NCBI GenBank assembly: GCA_963777625.1
Contig: CAVZRO010000008.1
Coordinates: forward strand, 248,001 to 312,000
Direction of reading: 5' to 3'
Source of the DNA: DATDIC01 sp963777625
GTDB taxonomy: Bacteria > Pseudomonadota > Alphaproteobacteria > Acetobacterales > Acetobacteraceae
Length of the DNA stretch: 64,000 nucleotides
Below are positions 8,642-16,785 of the stretch, one piece after another. The notes beneath the pieces were generated by a model. It was not told the origin of the DNA. It ran no database searches and was given only the letters and a program-made list of their open reading frames with translations. The position numbers and the translations under genes were made by a program. The stretch's first letter is position 1, and each line of letters begins with the position of its first letter.

Positions 8642-9202
8642 TCAGCCGATGCCGCTGGCGCGGTAGGGCACGGTGAGAGGAAGCGCCAGGGCGATGCTGT
8701 CGAGCCGCAGCGTGTCGCCGCGGCTGAGCGGGTCCGCCTGGGCGGGCCAGCTTCCGTCGGGCTCGCGGCGCAGCAGTTCGGCTTCGACCGCGGTGCTGGA
8801 GATGACGAGGATTTCCGTCACGCTGGGGATGGTGGTGTAGGCCCAGACATTCTCCCACGTTTCTTCCGCGTTGGACGGGGAGAGAATCTCGATCACCAGC
8901 ATCGGCGCTGGCAATAGGTGGTCACGGCCGGGAGCGGCGCGGGTCACCCCAAGATCCGCGATGCGGACATTCTCGGCCGCGCGCACGCGAGGCACGATCC
9001 CTGGGCCAATGATCACGCGAGAGGGGTCGCCGGCTGCCAGCAGGTGGTTACCAATCAGCGCGGCCAACTCAGCCTGAATGGCCCCATGGGCCTCGGTGTT
9101 GGGGGCCATCGCCTGCGGCGTACCATCGCGAAGTTGCCAGCGCCGCCCAGACCGGTCGCCGCTGTCCCAGACCAGGAATTCCGCGGTGCTCAGTCGCTCC
9201 GT
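8642..9202 (-). CDS. Uma2/DUF820 family endonuclease-like protein with abnormal start
   Basis: The first ATG is at 9109, but the same frame upstream encodes unmistakable Uma2 sequence: ERLSTAEFLVW, then RRWQLRDGTPQAMAP. There is no ATG, GTG or TTG between the in-frame stop near 9223 and 9109. An ACG at 9202 sits 8 nt after GAGAGGA, exactly where the start should be. The core has the PD-(D/E)xK-like layout of the family: H (MAPNTEAHG), IADLGV, PMLVIEILSPSN, then AEETWENVWAY. Biological role of Uma2 proteins is unsettled. Either ACG initiates weakly, the start was lost by mutation, or a shortened protein is made from 9109. It starts 17 bp after the phaC stop. Confidence 0.72.
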   Translation of the reverse strand, partial: TERLSTAEFLVWDSGDRSGRRWQLRDGTPQAMAPNTEAHGAIQAELAALIGNHLLAAGDPSRVIIGPGIVPRVRAAENVRIADLGVTRAAPGRDHLLPAPMLVIEILSPSNAEETWENVWAYTTIPSVTEILVISSTAVEAELLRREPDGSWPAQADPLSRGDTLRLDSIALALPLTVPYRASGIG

Positions 9203-9218
9203 TTGCCCGATCCTCTCA

Positions 9219-11018
9219 CTAGCTCACCCGGAGAGCGACGTAGCTGCCCGGGGCATCCTCGATCGGGGTCAGCTTAGCATCGCCTGGCACCCGCGCCGGC
9301 ACTTTTTCGGGCGCGAGGGCGCTGACCCAGCGGTGCCAGTCCGGCCACCAGGAGCCGGCGATTTCGGTGGCGCCGGCCAGCCATTGCTCAGGGTCGGGGG
9401 GCAGCTCCGTGTTGATCCAGTGGCTGTATTTGCCACCCTCGGGCGGGTTCACCACTCCGGCGATGTGGCCGGAGGCGGCGAGGACGAAGCGCTTCGGCCC
9501 GGACAGCAACTGGGTGGCCTTGTACGTGCTCTTCCAGGGCGCGATGTGGTCCTCGCGGGTGGACAGAAAATAAGCCGGGGTCTTGATCTTGCGCAGGTCG
9601 ATCGGCACGCCGAGCAGGCTGATCCCGCCGGGGTCCTTCAACAGGTTCTCCTGGTACATCTTGCGCAGGTAGAAGCTGTGCATGCGCGCCGGCATGCGGG
9701 TGGAATCGGCGTTCCAGTACAGCAGGTCGAACGGGAACGGGTCGTTGCCGAGCAGGTAGTTATTGACCACGAACGACCAGATCAGGTCGTTGGCACGCAG
9801 CATGTTGAAAGTGGTCGCCATCTCCGACCCTTCCAGGTAGCCGCGCCGGTTCATCTTTTCTTCCAGCGAGTTGAGCTGTTCCTCGTCGATGAAGACGCCC
9901 AGTTCACCGGCCTCGGCGAAATCCATCATGGTGACGAAGAAGGTGGCGGACTTGATCCGGTCGTCGCGTTTCGCGGCCATGTAGGCCAGGGTCGCGGCCA
10001 GCAGCGTGCCGCCCAGGCAATAGCCGATGGCGTTGATCTCGCGTTCGCCGGTGGCTTGCTCGATGGCATCGAGGGCGGCGAGGTAGCCCTCGGTCATGTA
10101 ATCGTCGAAGCCCTTCTCAGCGAGATGCTCGTCCGGGTTGACCCAGGAGATCATGAAGACGGTGTGGCCCTGGCTGACTGCCCAGCGCACCAGGCTATTT
10201 TTCGCCCGCAGATCGAGGATGTAATATTTGTTGATCCAGGGCGGGCCGATCAGCAGCGGGCGCTTCAGCACCTGCTCGGTGGTGGGAGAATACTGGATCA
10301 ACTGCATCAGGTCGTTCTGGAACACCACCTTGCCGGGGGAGACGGCGATATTCTCGCCCATCTTGAAGGCGTCCATGTCGGTCATCTTGATGCGGAGCTT
10401 GCCCTTGCCCCGTTCCAGGTCGCCGAGCAGGTTGTTGAGGCCTTTCAGCAGGTTTTCGCCGCCAGTTTCGGCGGTCTTGCGCAGCACTTCGGGGTTGGTG
10501 AGCAGGAAGTTGGACGGGCTCATCGCGTCGATGAACTGGCGGGCGTAGAAATCCACCTTCTGGGCGGTTTTCGGGTCCATGCCGTCGACCTGCTTCACGA
10601 CGTCCTGCACGTAGCGGGCGGACAGCAGATAGGACTGCTTGATGAAGTCGAACACCTCGTTCTCGCGCCAGGCATCGTCCTTGAAGCGGCGGTCGGAGGC
10701 GGGGGCGTCGATGACCGGCCTGGGGTGCATGCCCATCATGCGCTTGGCGGTGTTTTGCCAAAGCGTCATGTAGTCCTGCCAGAAGCCGAGCTGGGCCTGC
10801 ATGACGCTGGCTGGGTTGGCGATCATGCGGGCGGTCATTTCCAGGAAGGCGCTGCCGATATTCAGCGGATCGGCGTCGGGCTGGCCGGATTTCTGGCGAT
10901 TGAGCCAGTCGGTCACGATGCGTTGGGACCGCTCGGCGATATCGCTCATGGAGCGGCTGATGACCGCCGGATCGGGCAGCCTGAACCCGGGGGTTTCGGG
11001 TTTTTCCGTGGTGGCCAT
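9219..11018 (-). CDS. phaC: Class I poly(3-hydroxyalkanoate) synthase
   Basis: The 599-residue protein has the N-terminal PhaC domain (about 60-230) and the alpha/beta hydrolase core. Active-site residues are visible: the lipase-like box GYCLGG with Cys near 334, STREDHIAPW with Asp near 490 and SGHIAGVVNPP with His near 518. It polymerises hydroxyacyl-CoA into PHA granules. Length and PIGPPWINKYYILDL-type features fit class I enzymes that work without PhaE or PhaR. ATG at 11018 follows GGAAAGGA by 8 nt, so the TTG at 11021 is not needed. No phaA or phaB is in the window. Confidence 0.95.
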   Translation of the reverse strand: MATTEKPETPGFRLPDPAVISRSMSDIAERSQRIVTDWLNRQKSGQPDADPLNIGSAFLEMTARMIANPASVMQAQLGFWQDYMTLWQNTAKRMMGMHPRPVIDAPASDRRFKDDAWRENEVFDFIKQSYLLSARYVQDVVKQVDGMDPKTAQKVDFYARQFIDAMSPSNFLLTNPEVLRKTAETGGENLLKGLNNLLGDLERGKGKLRIKMTDMDAFKMGENIAVSPGKVVFQNDLMQLIQYSPTTEQVLKRPLLIGPPWINKYYILDLRAKNSLVRWAVSQGHTVFMISWVNPDEHLAEKGFDDYMTEGYLAALDAIEQATGEREINAIGYCLGGTLLAATLAYMAAKRDDRIKSATFFVTMMDFAEAGELGVFIDEEQLNSLEEKMNRRGYLEGSEMATTFNMLRANDLIWSFVVNNYLLGNDPFPFDLLYWNADSTRMPARMHSFYLRKMYQENLLKDPGGISLLGVPIDLRKIKTPAYFLSTREDHIAPWKSTYKATQLLSGPKRFVLAASGHIAGVVNPPEGGKYSHWINTELPPDPEQWLAGATEIAGSWWPDWHRWVSALAPEKVPARVPGDAKLTPIEDAPGSYVALRVS

Positions 11019-11100
11019 CAATGGGCGTCCTTTCCGTGGGCCGAGCGCTCCGCTACATCAACGCCGGTTTGGCGGTGAGCACGGGGCGGGGCCTGAATCC

Positions 11101-12240
11101 ATGTCGATCGGTGAGATGGGGGGGCAAACTAGCCATCGCCAGAAGCGCCTACAAGGCGGCTGGCGTGCGCTGCGGCGATGCGCTCTGCTGGCGGTTCCGG
11201 CGCTGCTGGCCGCCTGTTCGCTCAATCCGGCGAACTGGTTCCACGCGCGGGAAGGCGGCGCCATTTCCCAGCCGCACGCGGCGGCGCCGGGCGCGAACCA
11301 GCCGTATCCCAACCTGGCGTCGGTGCCGGAAAATCCGCCTCCGCCCGACATGGCAGCCCTGGAGCATATCTCGAACGGGCTGATCGCGGATCGGGCGAAT
11401 GCCCAGCATCTGGCGGCCGCGGCGCCGTTGACGGACCCTTCGTTGCCCACGGCCTCGCCAGGATTGTTCGGGGTGGGAACGGCGAGCCCGCCGGCGCCCG
11501 GTGCCGGGCAGGCGCTGCCGTCCGGATCCAGCACCGCGTCGGCGAGCCTGGCGGCGGCGACGGCGCCGCCGGCCCCGCCAGCAGCAACGACGCCGGCAGC
11601 AACGACGCCGGCGCGACAGGCAGCGGCTGAGTCGGCCCCGACTCCGCCGCAAAAGGCGCCGGTTGGCGCGGTGACGAGCGCTCCTTTGCCGCCAGCGGCC
11701 ACACAAGCGCCATTGCCGGCTTTGCCGGCTGAGCCGCCGCCGAGCCCGGCCCTGACCGGCGTCGCGGCGCCGGCCGGGCACGTGCCGGCCGGTGCCGGTG
11801 GCGGCGCGGTGAGCGCGGGGACATCGCCGGCGGCTCCTCCGCCCGAGGCAACGGCGGCCGCGAGACCGCCTAGTGTTCCGCCGGTGCCGCCGGCGAGTAC
11901 GCGGGCCACTGCGGGCCGGGCGTCGGCGTCTGCGCCAGCCGCCAATCCCGCGAATGCGGTGGAGATCGAGTTCGCGCCGGGTGCATCGTCGTTGCCGCCC
12001 GCACAGTTGCCGGCGCTGCGGGCGCTGGCAGGCAAGCGGGGCAATCGGGTGATGGAGGCTCTGGGGCGTGGGGATGCAGCCTCGACCGATCCCGGCGCGC
12101 AACAGCAGGCGGTTACCCTGGGGTTTGCGCGGGCACAGGCGATTGCGGCGGCATTGGCGGCGGACGGTGTGCCGAAGGGGGCGATCCAGGTCATGTCGGT
12201 GGCGGCCGGTCGCGGAGGGATGGCGCAGTTGCTAGAGTGA
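11101..12240 (+). CDS. Pro/Ala-rich lipoprotein with OmpA-like C-terminal domain
   Basis: From ATG 11101 the protein has 379 residues. An N-terminal positive stretch (RALRR) precedes LLAVPALLAACS, a lipobox with Cys39, indicating an outer-membrane or periplasmic lipoprotein. About 200 residues of Ala/Pro/Thr-rich linker follow. The C-terminal 90 residues (NAVEIEFAPGASSLPPAQ through ALGRGDAAS and FARAQAIAAALAADGVPKG) resemble the OmpA/MotB peptidoglycan-binding fold, although the usual motif is weak. It is divergent from phaC, with about 80 bp between, and upstream of hom. Specific role unknown; an envelope-tethering protein is the likeliest reading. Confidence 0.68.
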   Translation: MSIGEMGGQTSHRQKRLQGGWRALRRCALLAVPALLAACSLNPANWFHAREGGAISQPHAAAPGANQPYPNLASVPENPPPPDMAALEHISNGLIADRANAQHLAAAAPLTDPSLPTASPGLFGVGTASPPAPGAGQALPSGSSTASASLAAATAPPAPPAATTPAATTPARQAAAESAPTPPQKAPVGAVTSAPLPPAATQAPLPALPAEPPPSPALTGVAAPAGHVPAGAGGGAVSAGTSPAAPPPEATAAARPPSVPPVPPASTRATAGRASASAPAANPANAVEIEFAPGASSLPPAQLPALRALAGKRGNRVMEALGRGDAASTDPGAQQQAVTLGFARAQAIAAALAADGVPKGAIQVMSVAAGRGGMAQLLE

Positions 12241-12321
12241 CAGTTCGCGCCGCTTTCGGGATGGGGTGCAGGGGTGGGGAGCTTGGCGATAGCCGGGGAG
12301 TACGGGGACCCCTCACCCTGG

Positions 12322-12344
12322 CCCTCTCCCCAAAGGGGAGAGGG
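12322..12344. promoter_or_regulatory. Perfect hairpin covering the hom ribosome-binding site
   Basis: CCCTCTCCCC at 12322-12331 and GGGGAGAGGG at 12335-12344 form a 10-bp perfect stem with an AAA loop, ending 8 bp before the hom ATG. The right arm is the only good Shine-Dalgarno sequence for hom, so folding of the mRNA would hide it. The same string also resembles a widespread dispersed repeat, so regulation is an inference. Confidence 0.6.
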
Positions 12345-12352
12345 GATAAGGC

Positions 12353-13645
12353 ATGAGTCGGGCGTTGTCGGTGGGGGTGGCCGGGCTGGGGACCGTCGGC
12401 GCCGGTGTGCTGAAGCTGCTGCGACAGAATGCGGAGGTGGTGACGGCGCGGGCCGGGCGGCCGATCGCGGTGACGGCGGTTTCGGCGCGGGACCGGGCTC
12501 GGGACCGGGGCGTGCCGCTGGGCGGGCTGCGCTGGTACGAGGATGCGTTGGCGCTGGCCGGCGATCCGGCGGTGGATGTGGTGGTGGAGCTGATCGGCGG
12601 CGCGGACGGGACGGCCCGGGCGCTGGTGGAGCGGGCGATCGCCGCCGGCAAGCCGGTGGTGACGGCGAACAAGGCGATGCTGGCGGTGCACGGGGCGGAG
12701 CTGGCGTCGCTGGCCGAGGCGGCGGGGGTGCCGCTGGCGTTCGAGGCGGCGGTGGCAGGCGGCATCCCGGTGATCAAGGCGGTACGCGAGGGGTTGGCGG
12801 GCAATAATATTGCGCGAATCGCCGGGATATTGAACGGGACGTGCAATTACATTTTGACCCGGATGCGCGACGAAGGGCGGGAATTCGCCGAGATTTTGGC
12901 CGACGCGCAGCGGCTTGGGTACGCGGAGGCGGACCCTTCCTTCGATATCGACGGGGTGGATGCGGCGCATAAGTTGGCCATTCTGGCGGCGCTGGCGTTC
13001 GGGCGGCCGGTGGCGTTCGACGCGGTGCACGTGGAGGGGATTCGCGGGGTTTCGGCGCTGGATATCGGGTTTGCCGGGGAGCTGGGGTACCGGATCAAGC
13101 TGCTGGGGATCGCTCGGGCCTCGGGAGGCGGGGTCGAGGCGCGGGTGCATCCGTGCATGGTGCCGGAGGGGGCGCCTCTGGCGCGGGTGGACGGGGTTTA
13201 CAATGCGGTGGTGGCGGAAGGGGATTTCGTCGGGCGGCTGATGCTGGAAGGGCGCGGCGCCGGGGCGGGGCCGACGGCTTCGGCGGTGGTGGCGGACCTG
13301 GTGGACCTGGCGCGCGGGCGGCGGACGCCGGTTTGGGGGGTGTCTGTCGGGGCGCATTCGTTGGCGCCATCGGTGCCGATCTCGGCGCATGTGGGGTGCT
13401 ATTACCTGCGGCTGATGGTGGTGGATCGGCCGGGGGTGATCGCGGACGTGACCGCGGTGCTGCGGGACCAGGGCGTGTCGCTGGAGAGCATGCTGCAGCG
13501 CGGGCGGGCTCCGGGCGAGGCGGTGCCGGTGGTGCTGGTGACGCACGAGACGGCGGAGAGCGCGATGGCGGGGGCTCTGGCGCGGATCGGGGCGCTGGAC
13601 GCGGTGCTGGAGGCGCCGACGATGATCCGGATCGAGAGTGGGTAG
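12353..13645 (+). CDS. hom: Homoserine dehydrogenase
   Basis: The 430-residue monofunctional enzyme has an N-terminal NAD(P) fold with GVAGLGTVGAGVL at 9-21 and the conserved NKAMLAVHG near 106. The catalytic region includes GGIPVIKAVREGLAGN near 142, the family signature region GILNGTCNYILTRM near 161, and ADPSFDIDGVDAAHK near 197, which holds the catalytic Lys/Asp. An ACT domain (about 345-425, LRLMVVDRPGVIADVTAVL) is typical of feedback control by threonine. It reduces aspartate semialdehyde to homoserine in the threonine/methionine pathway. Upstream is the RBS-sequestering hairpin. No thrB or thrC is adjacent. Confidence 0.95.
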   Translation: MSRALSVGVAGLGTVGAGVLKLLRQNAEVVTARAGRPIAVTAVSARDRARDRGVPLGGLRWYEDALALAGDPAVDVVVELIGGADGTARALVERAIAAGKPVVTANKAMLAVHGAELASLAEAAGVPLAFEAAVAGGIPVIKAVREGLAGNNIARIAGILNGTCNYILTRMRDEGREFAEILADAQRLGYAEADPSFDIDGVDAAHKLAILAALAFGRPVAFDAVHVEGIRGVSALDIGFAGELGYRIKLLGIARASGGGVEARVHPCMVPEGAPLARVDGVYNAVVAEGDFVGRLMLEGRGAGAGPTASAVVADLVDLARGRRTPVWGVSVGAHSLAPSVPISAHVGCYYLRLMVVDRPGVIADVTAVLRDQGVSLESMLQRGRAPGEAVPVVLVTHETAESAMAGALARIGALDAVLEAPTMIRIESG

Positions 13646-13739
13646 AGGCGGCGGCCGGGTTAAGGTTGCACCACGGAGACACGGAGGCGGGGAGGTTTAG
13701 GGGCGGAGGATGGTTCTGCTTGCGGTACGGAGGTGACTT

Positions 13740-14873
13740 TTGTTAGATATTGTGACATTGGATGCGGGTAGTTGGGGGTCAGGGTTGATAGCGGTGATGA
13801 GCCGAGGCAGGGCGCGGATGGCGCGGGGACGAGGCGGCCGGGCTGGGAAGGAGCGGGCGGAAGCAGGAGATCAAGCGGAGGGTCAGGCGGGCGGCGGCTC
13901 GAGCCTGTATGCCCAGCACGGGGCGGGTGCGATCAGTCGTCGGCGGGTGGCGGCATGGCGGGCCGGGACCGAGACGTGTCTGGAGCGGCTGTACCCGGAA
14001 GCAGCGGGCCTGCTGATGGGGGTGCTGGGCGAGCATGTGTGGGGCCTGAACGCGGCGGTGTGCGAGGCCTTCGATTCGGGGGCGGCGTGCGGGCCTCGGG
14101 CCAGGCTGGAAGCGGTGGTCCGGGCCTGGATGGAGCGGGTATCGGCCGAGCCGGACGAGCACCGGAGCCTGTTGTTCTGCGCGCATCTGCTGCCAGACGA
14201 GCTGCGAAGGCAGGTGGCGCTGAAATATCGGGGCGTGCTGGAAACCGTGATGGAGGCGGTGTGCGCGGCGGTCCCGGGACTGTCCGGGCGGGCAGCGGCG
14301 GTGGAGTCGCTGCTGGGGAGCGCGCGGGCGTCGCTGAGTGATGCCGGGCGCTGGCGAGAGCCGGTTTCCGCGGAGGAGCAGGGACGGGTGGCCCGGCGGA
14401 TCGCCGGGATGCTGATCGCGGCCGGCGAGGCAGAGATGATCGGTGGCTGGGAGGGGATGGGCGGACTGGCGGGTGTCGGCGCGGGGGGCGTGCAGGTGGC
14501 GGAGAGCCATTTGGTGCGGAAGCGGTTCAGCACGGTGATGGACATGGTGGAGGCAGGCGGCGAGGTGGTGGTGACCCGGCGGGGGAAGCGGGTAGCGAAG
14601 GTGGTCGGGGTGCGGGTGATTGGGGGCGATCTGGCGCGTTGTACAACGGGGCAGTTTGGGGCGCGTTCGGTTGTACAACGGGGCGGTTTGGGGCGCCGGC
14701 AGTTGTACAACGGAGCGGTTTGGGGCGGGGTCGGTTGTACAACGGGGGCGGTTTGGGGCGGCTGGGTGCCTAGTACAGACTCTCTATCCAGCGCGTTCCC
14801 ACTTCCGCGCGTGACTGAATATTGTTGCGCGCTGACGGCAAGGGGGTCGGGTCGAGGGCGGAGCCCATCGTGA
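13740..14873 (+). CDS. TetR-like all-helical protein with Phd/YefM-like C-terminal motif
   Basis: The frame opens at TTG 13740; ATG 13797 (MSRGRARMARGRGG) is an equally likely start. After a basic, low-complexity N-terminus, residues about 70-240 are all-helical. They have the spacing of a TetR ligand-binding domain (HVWGLNAAVCEAF, RLEAVVRAWMERV, HRSLLFCAHLLP), but no helix-turn-helix is obvious. Residues about 255-300 (ESHLVRKRFSTVMDMVEAGG then EVVVTRRGKRVAKVV) closely fit the Phd/YefM antitoxin fold. The last 75 residues are encoded by the 32-bp DNA repeat array and make no repeating peptide, because 32 is not a multiple of 3. They are probably non-functional tail. No toxin gene is adjacent. 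Confidence 0.5.
   Translation: MLDIVTLDAGSWGSGLIAVMSRGRARMARGRGGRAGKERAEAGDQAEGQAGGGSSLYAQHGAGAISRRRVAAWRAGTETCLERLYPEAAGLLMGVLGEHVWGLNAAVCEAFDSGAACGPRARLEAVVRAWMERVSAEPDEHRSLLFCAHLLPDELRRQVALKYRGVLETVMEAVCAAVPGLSGRAAAVESLLGSARASLSDAGRWREPVSAEEQGRVARRIAGMLIAAGEAEMIGGWEGMGGLAGVGAGGVQVAESHLVRKRFSTVMDMVEAGGEVVVTRRGKRVAKVVGVRVIGGDLARCTTGQFGARSVVQRGGLGRRQLYNGAVWGGVGCTTGAVWGGWVPSTDSLSSAFPLPRVTEYCCALTARGSGRGRSPS
14638..14766. repeat. Four tandem 32-bp units, each starting with palindrome GTTGTACAAC
   Basis: The 10-bp palindrome GTTGTACAAC starts at 14638, 14670, 14702 and 14734, always exactly 32 bp apart. Each is followed by a conserved CGG(G)GC(G/A)GTTTGGGGCG segment and a variable 4-6 bp end. 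A spacing of 32 bp is about three helical turns, which puts every palindrome on one face of the helix, as in operator or iteron arrays. It overlaps the 3' end of the TetR/Phd-like frame. It is too short and too uniform to be a CRISPR array. Confidence 0.9.
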
Positions 14874-15272
14874 TCATGGGCAGCGAGCCCGGGGGCTGCG
14901 TGGGTCTGTGGTCCTAGGCCTCGGATCCGGCACTTAGGGACTTCGGTTCCTCGCCTCGCGGAAAGGGGGTCGTCGGCACGAACCACGTCCGGCCTGGCTC
15001 GCGCGGGGTTATCGGCTGCCGGCGATATGCATCATCTGTAACCATGTTGTTGGCTGTCACAATGGCATATGGTATTATCGTAGGTGTTTGCGAGCGGCCG
15101 TCTCGGTTACCTGTCAACGCTGTGCATCCGCTAATGTCAGGGGTCGGCGGACTTAGCCGCGGCCTCGTAATGTGTTATATGGAAAGCTAGCCCCTATATG
15201 TGCCGCAGAATCCGCACTTTGCCGGCGGCGAGTTCAGTTGCCAGAGGTCCGTGAGTAGCCTTATCCTTCGGA
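14874..15272. other. Intergenic stretch, no gene identified
   Basis: No supportable coding region was found. A reverse frame near 14914-15117 (YRRQPITPREPGRTWFV) has no recognised family. Base composition falls from about 14990 onward (ATATGCATCATCTGTAACC), marking the left side of an AT-richer accessory patch reaching to about 17.2 kb. Confidence 0.5.
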
Positions 15273-15896
15273 TTGCAGAACGCCGCCCGTGTTCTTGCGA
15301 AAAGTCCAATGTGGGGGAGGCCGCATCCATCAGTGCACAAGGTTGTCCGCGTGCCCTTCTGCGACCCGAGGTTTGAGGTCCGGGTCATCGCTATCTGCAA
15401 GGGCAAGATCCCTGATGCAAGATTCGTATATTTGCAGAACGTTCGCAACGGGTCTGCCGCGGGAAGGCGCGAGTATGAGGCGATGCTATGTAAATATACG
15501 CGCTTACTTTCCGACGCCGTCGCCAAGGCCATCGTCGATCCGGTTGATGCGCTTATGTCGCCACCGAGCGATTATGCGTGGCAAGCAGAACCGTATCGCG
15601 AAGCCCTGCTCGCCCGGTTTCCGCAAGCTGCCGATCTGACTGGTTGCTTTTCCCGATCAGGAGAGAAGAAGGCCGGTTACAAGGCTACCCTCGCTGATGT
15701 AGTTTCAGATCTCACTTACTGTCATACCAGACACGAGCCGGATTACCGAAGAGTGCTGATCATAGATGATATCTTTAATCGCGGTGTCACCGCTTCAGCG
15801 ATAATAGAGCACATGCGAAAGCATGGCTTACCTGAGGACAGCGAGATCACTGTGGTGTGTCCGCAATGGCTTGAAGTGAGTTGTGCGTCTCCCTGA
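15273..15896 (+). CDS. Phosphoribosyltransferase-fold protein
   Basis: The open frame from TTG 15273 encodes 207 residues; ATG 15309 (MWGRPHPSVHK) would give 195. The recognisable part is YRRVLIIDDIFNRGVTAS near 160. It matches the PRPP-binding loop of type I phosphoribosyltransferases (hydrophobic strand, two acidic residues, then a small/Gly-Thr loop), followed by the helix AIIEHMRKHG. The N-terminal 140 residues are not recognised. Substrate is unknown: it could be a salvage enzyme, a ComF-like protein or an accessory-island enzyme. Codon use is less GC-rich than in the flanking genes, suggesting acquired DNA. The neighbours are a small membrane protein and a resolvase remnant. Confidence 0.6.
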   Translation: MQNAARVLAKSPMWGRPHPSVHKVVRVPFCDPRFEVRVIAICKGKIPDARFVYLQNVRNGSAAGRREYEAMLCKYTRLLSDAVAKAIVDPVDALMSPPSDYAWQAEPYREALLARFPQAADLTGCFSRSGEKKAGYKATLADVVSDLTYCHTRHEPDYRRVLIIDDIFNRGVTASAIIEHMRKHGLPEDSEITVVCPQWLEVSCASP

Positions 15897-15900
15897 TCCG

Positions 15901-15945
15901 CCCGCCCGTGGCAGTAGCGCTAGTCGCGGTTATTGGGCGGGTTTT
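15901..15945 (+). terminator. Possible terminator after the PRTase-like gene
   Basis: CCCGCCC at 15901-15907 pairs with GGGCGGG at 15935-15941, followed by TTTT. It begins 4 bp after the stop codon. The 27-nt loop is long, and the right arm overlaps the end of the convergent gene, so the call is tentative. Confidence 0.4.
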
Positions 15946-16274
15946 GATCTGATTCGTCGTCCACTCACGTTGTAGGTGAACTGCCACTTGCCGCGGCGCA
16001 CTGTCACGGTCGAGCTGGTGTAACCGATGAGGCGACCGTCAACACCCATAGGCAACGAATAGAGGCGGTAACCGCCGCTGCCGTAGACGATAAGCCAATT
16101 GTCGCGCTCCGATACACTTTCTATTTCAATAGGAGGGAGTGCGCCATTCTCGTTACCGCCCATCGCAGGGGGCGACGGTGCGACCCAATTCCGGTGCGCT
16201 CGAATGACGTTATAGACAATGAGGTAGATCGCAATCACCGCCATGAACAGCCATACGCTTCCGCTTCCATTCAC
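15930..16274 (-). CDS. Small single-pass membrane protein, unknown
   Basis: The 114-residue protein begins MNGSGSVWLFMAVIAIYLIV, one N-terminal membrane helix (about 7-23), followed by a soluble region rich in beta-type residues (DNWLIVYGSGGYRLYSLP, STVTVRRGKWQFTYNV) that may form a small beta domain. I do not recognise a family. It is convergent with the PRTase-like gene and lies in the AT-richer patch beside the resolvase remnant, so it may be cargo of a former mobile element. Confidence 0.5.
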   Translation of the reverse strand: MNGSGSVWLFMAVIAIYLIVYNVIRAHRNWVAPSPPAMGGNENGALPPIEIESVSERDNWLIVYGSGGYRLYSLPMGVDGRLIGYTSSTVTVRRGKWQFTYNVSGRRIRSKPAQ

Positions 16275-16344
16275 GAAACCGGACTCCTCGACACCATTAG
16301 CTCTTTTCTTCGCTGCTCAGAGTCGTGCGCATTCGTGTCACCAC

Positions 16345-16785
16345 TCACGCTGCGAGCCTCGAAATCGTCGCCTGACTGACATTGTAGCTGCGGGCAACGC
16401 TGCGTTGCCTCTCGCCCTTCGCCAACCGCGCCCATGCTTCTCGCTGCTGATGCGCTGTGAGCTTCGGCTTGCGCCCGAATTTCACGCCCCGTTCCTTCGC
16501 CTCCGCTCGGCCTCTCGCCGTCCGTTCGAGGATGCGGCGGCGTTCGAGCTTCGCCGCAACGCAGAGGATGGCAAAGATGATCTCGGCAAAGTCGGACGTG
16601 GTATCAAGGAATGGCTCGGCCAGTGACTTGATACCGGCCTCGGCCCGCTGCATCTCGCGGGCGATAACCAGTAGGTCGGTCGTGTCCTGCGAGAGGAGGT
16701 CAACTGCCGGGGCGATCACCACGTCGCCGCGCTTGAGGGCCGCCATCAGCTTGCGAAGCTGCGGCCGGTCGGCTGCGCCTCCCAA
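16345..16785 (-). pseudogene. Serine recombinase (resolvase/invertase) remnant, N-terminus missing
   Basis: The 146 residues match the later catalytic domain and the DNA-binding tail of small serine recombinases. DRPQLRKLMAALKRGDVVI, FLDTTSDFAEIIFAIL and LERRRILERTARGRAEAK are typical, then GVKFGRKPKLTAHQQREAW and a helix-turn-helix (RSVARSYNVSQATISRLA). The first 50 residues are missing, including the catalytic serine in the YxRVSTxxQ region. Homology starts abruptly at ADRPQL, so the protein cannot recombine DNA. The frame overlaps the 3' end of the next upstream small gene by 40 bp. It marks an old mobile-element junction. Confidence 0.8.

Noticed and set aside
8331..8858. N-terminal extension of the MFS protein to 697 residues
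   Set aside because: The extra 176 residues are Arg/His-rich, cross the family B repeat and are not part of DHA2 transporters; a start at 8330 fits family length.
9078..11078. Long 666-residue plus-strand frame
   Set aside because: Antisense shadow of phaC; low-information composition and no motifs.
10801..11100. Longer N-terminus for the OmpA-like lipoprotein
   Set aside because: The upstream frame is antisense to phaC and would bury the lipoprotein signal; ATG 11101 puts the lipobox at a normal place.
14638..14766. CRISPR array
   Set aside because: Only four units, a 32-bp total period with nearly constant spacers and a 10-bp palindromic core; no cas genes and no variable spacers.
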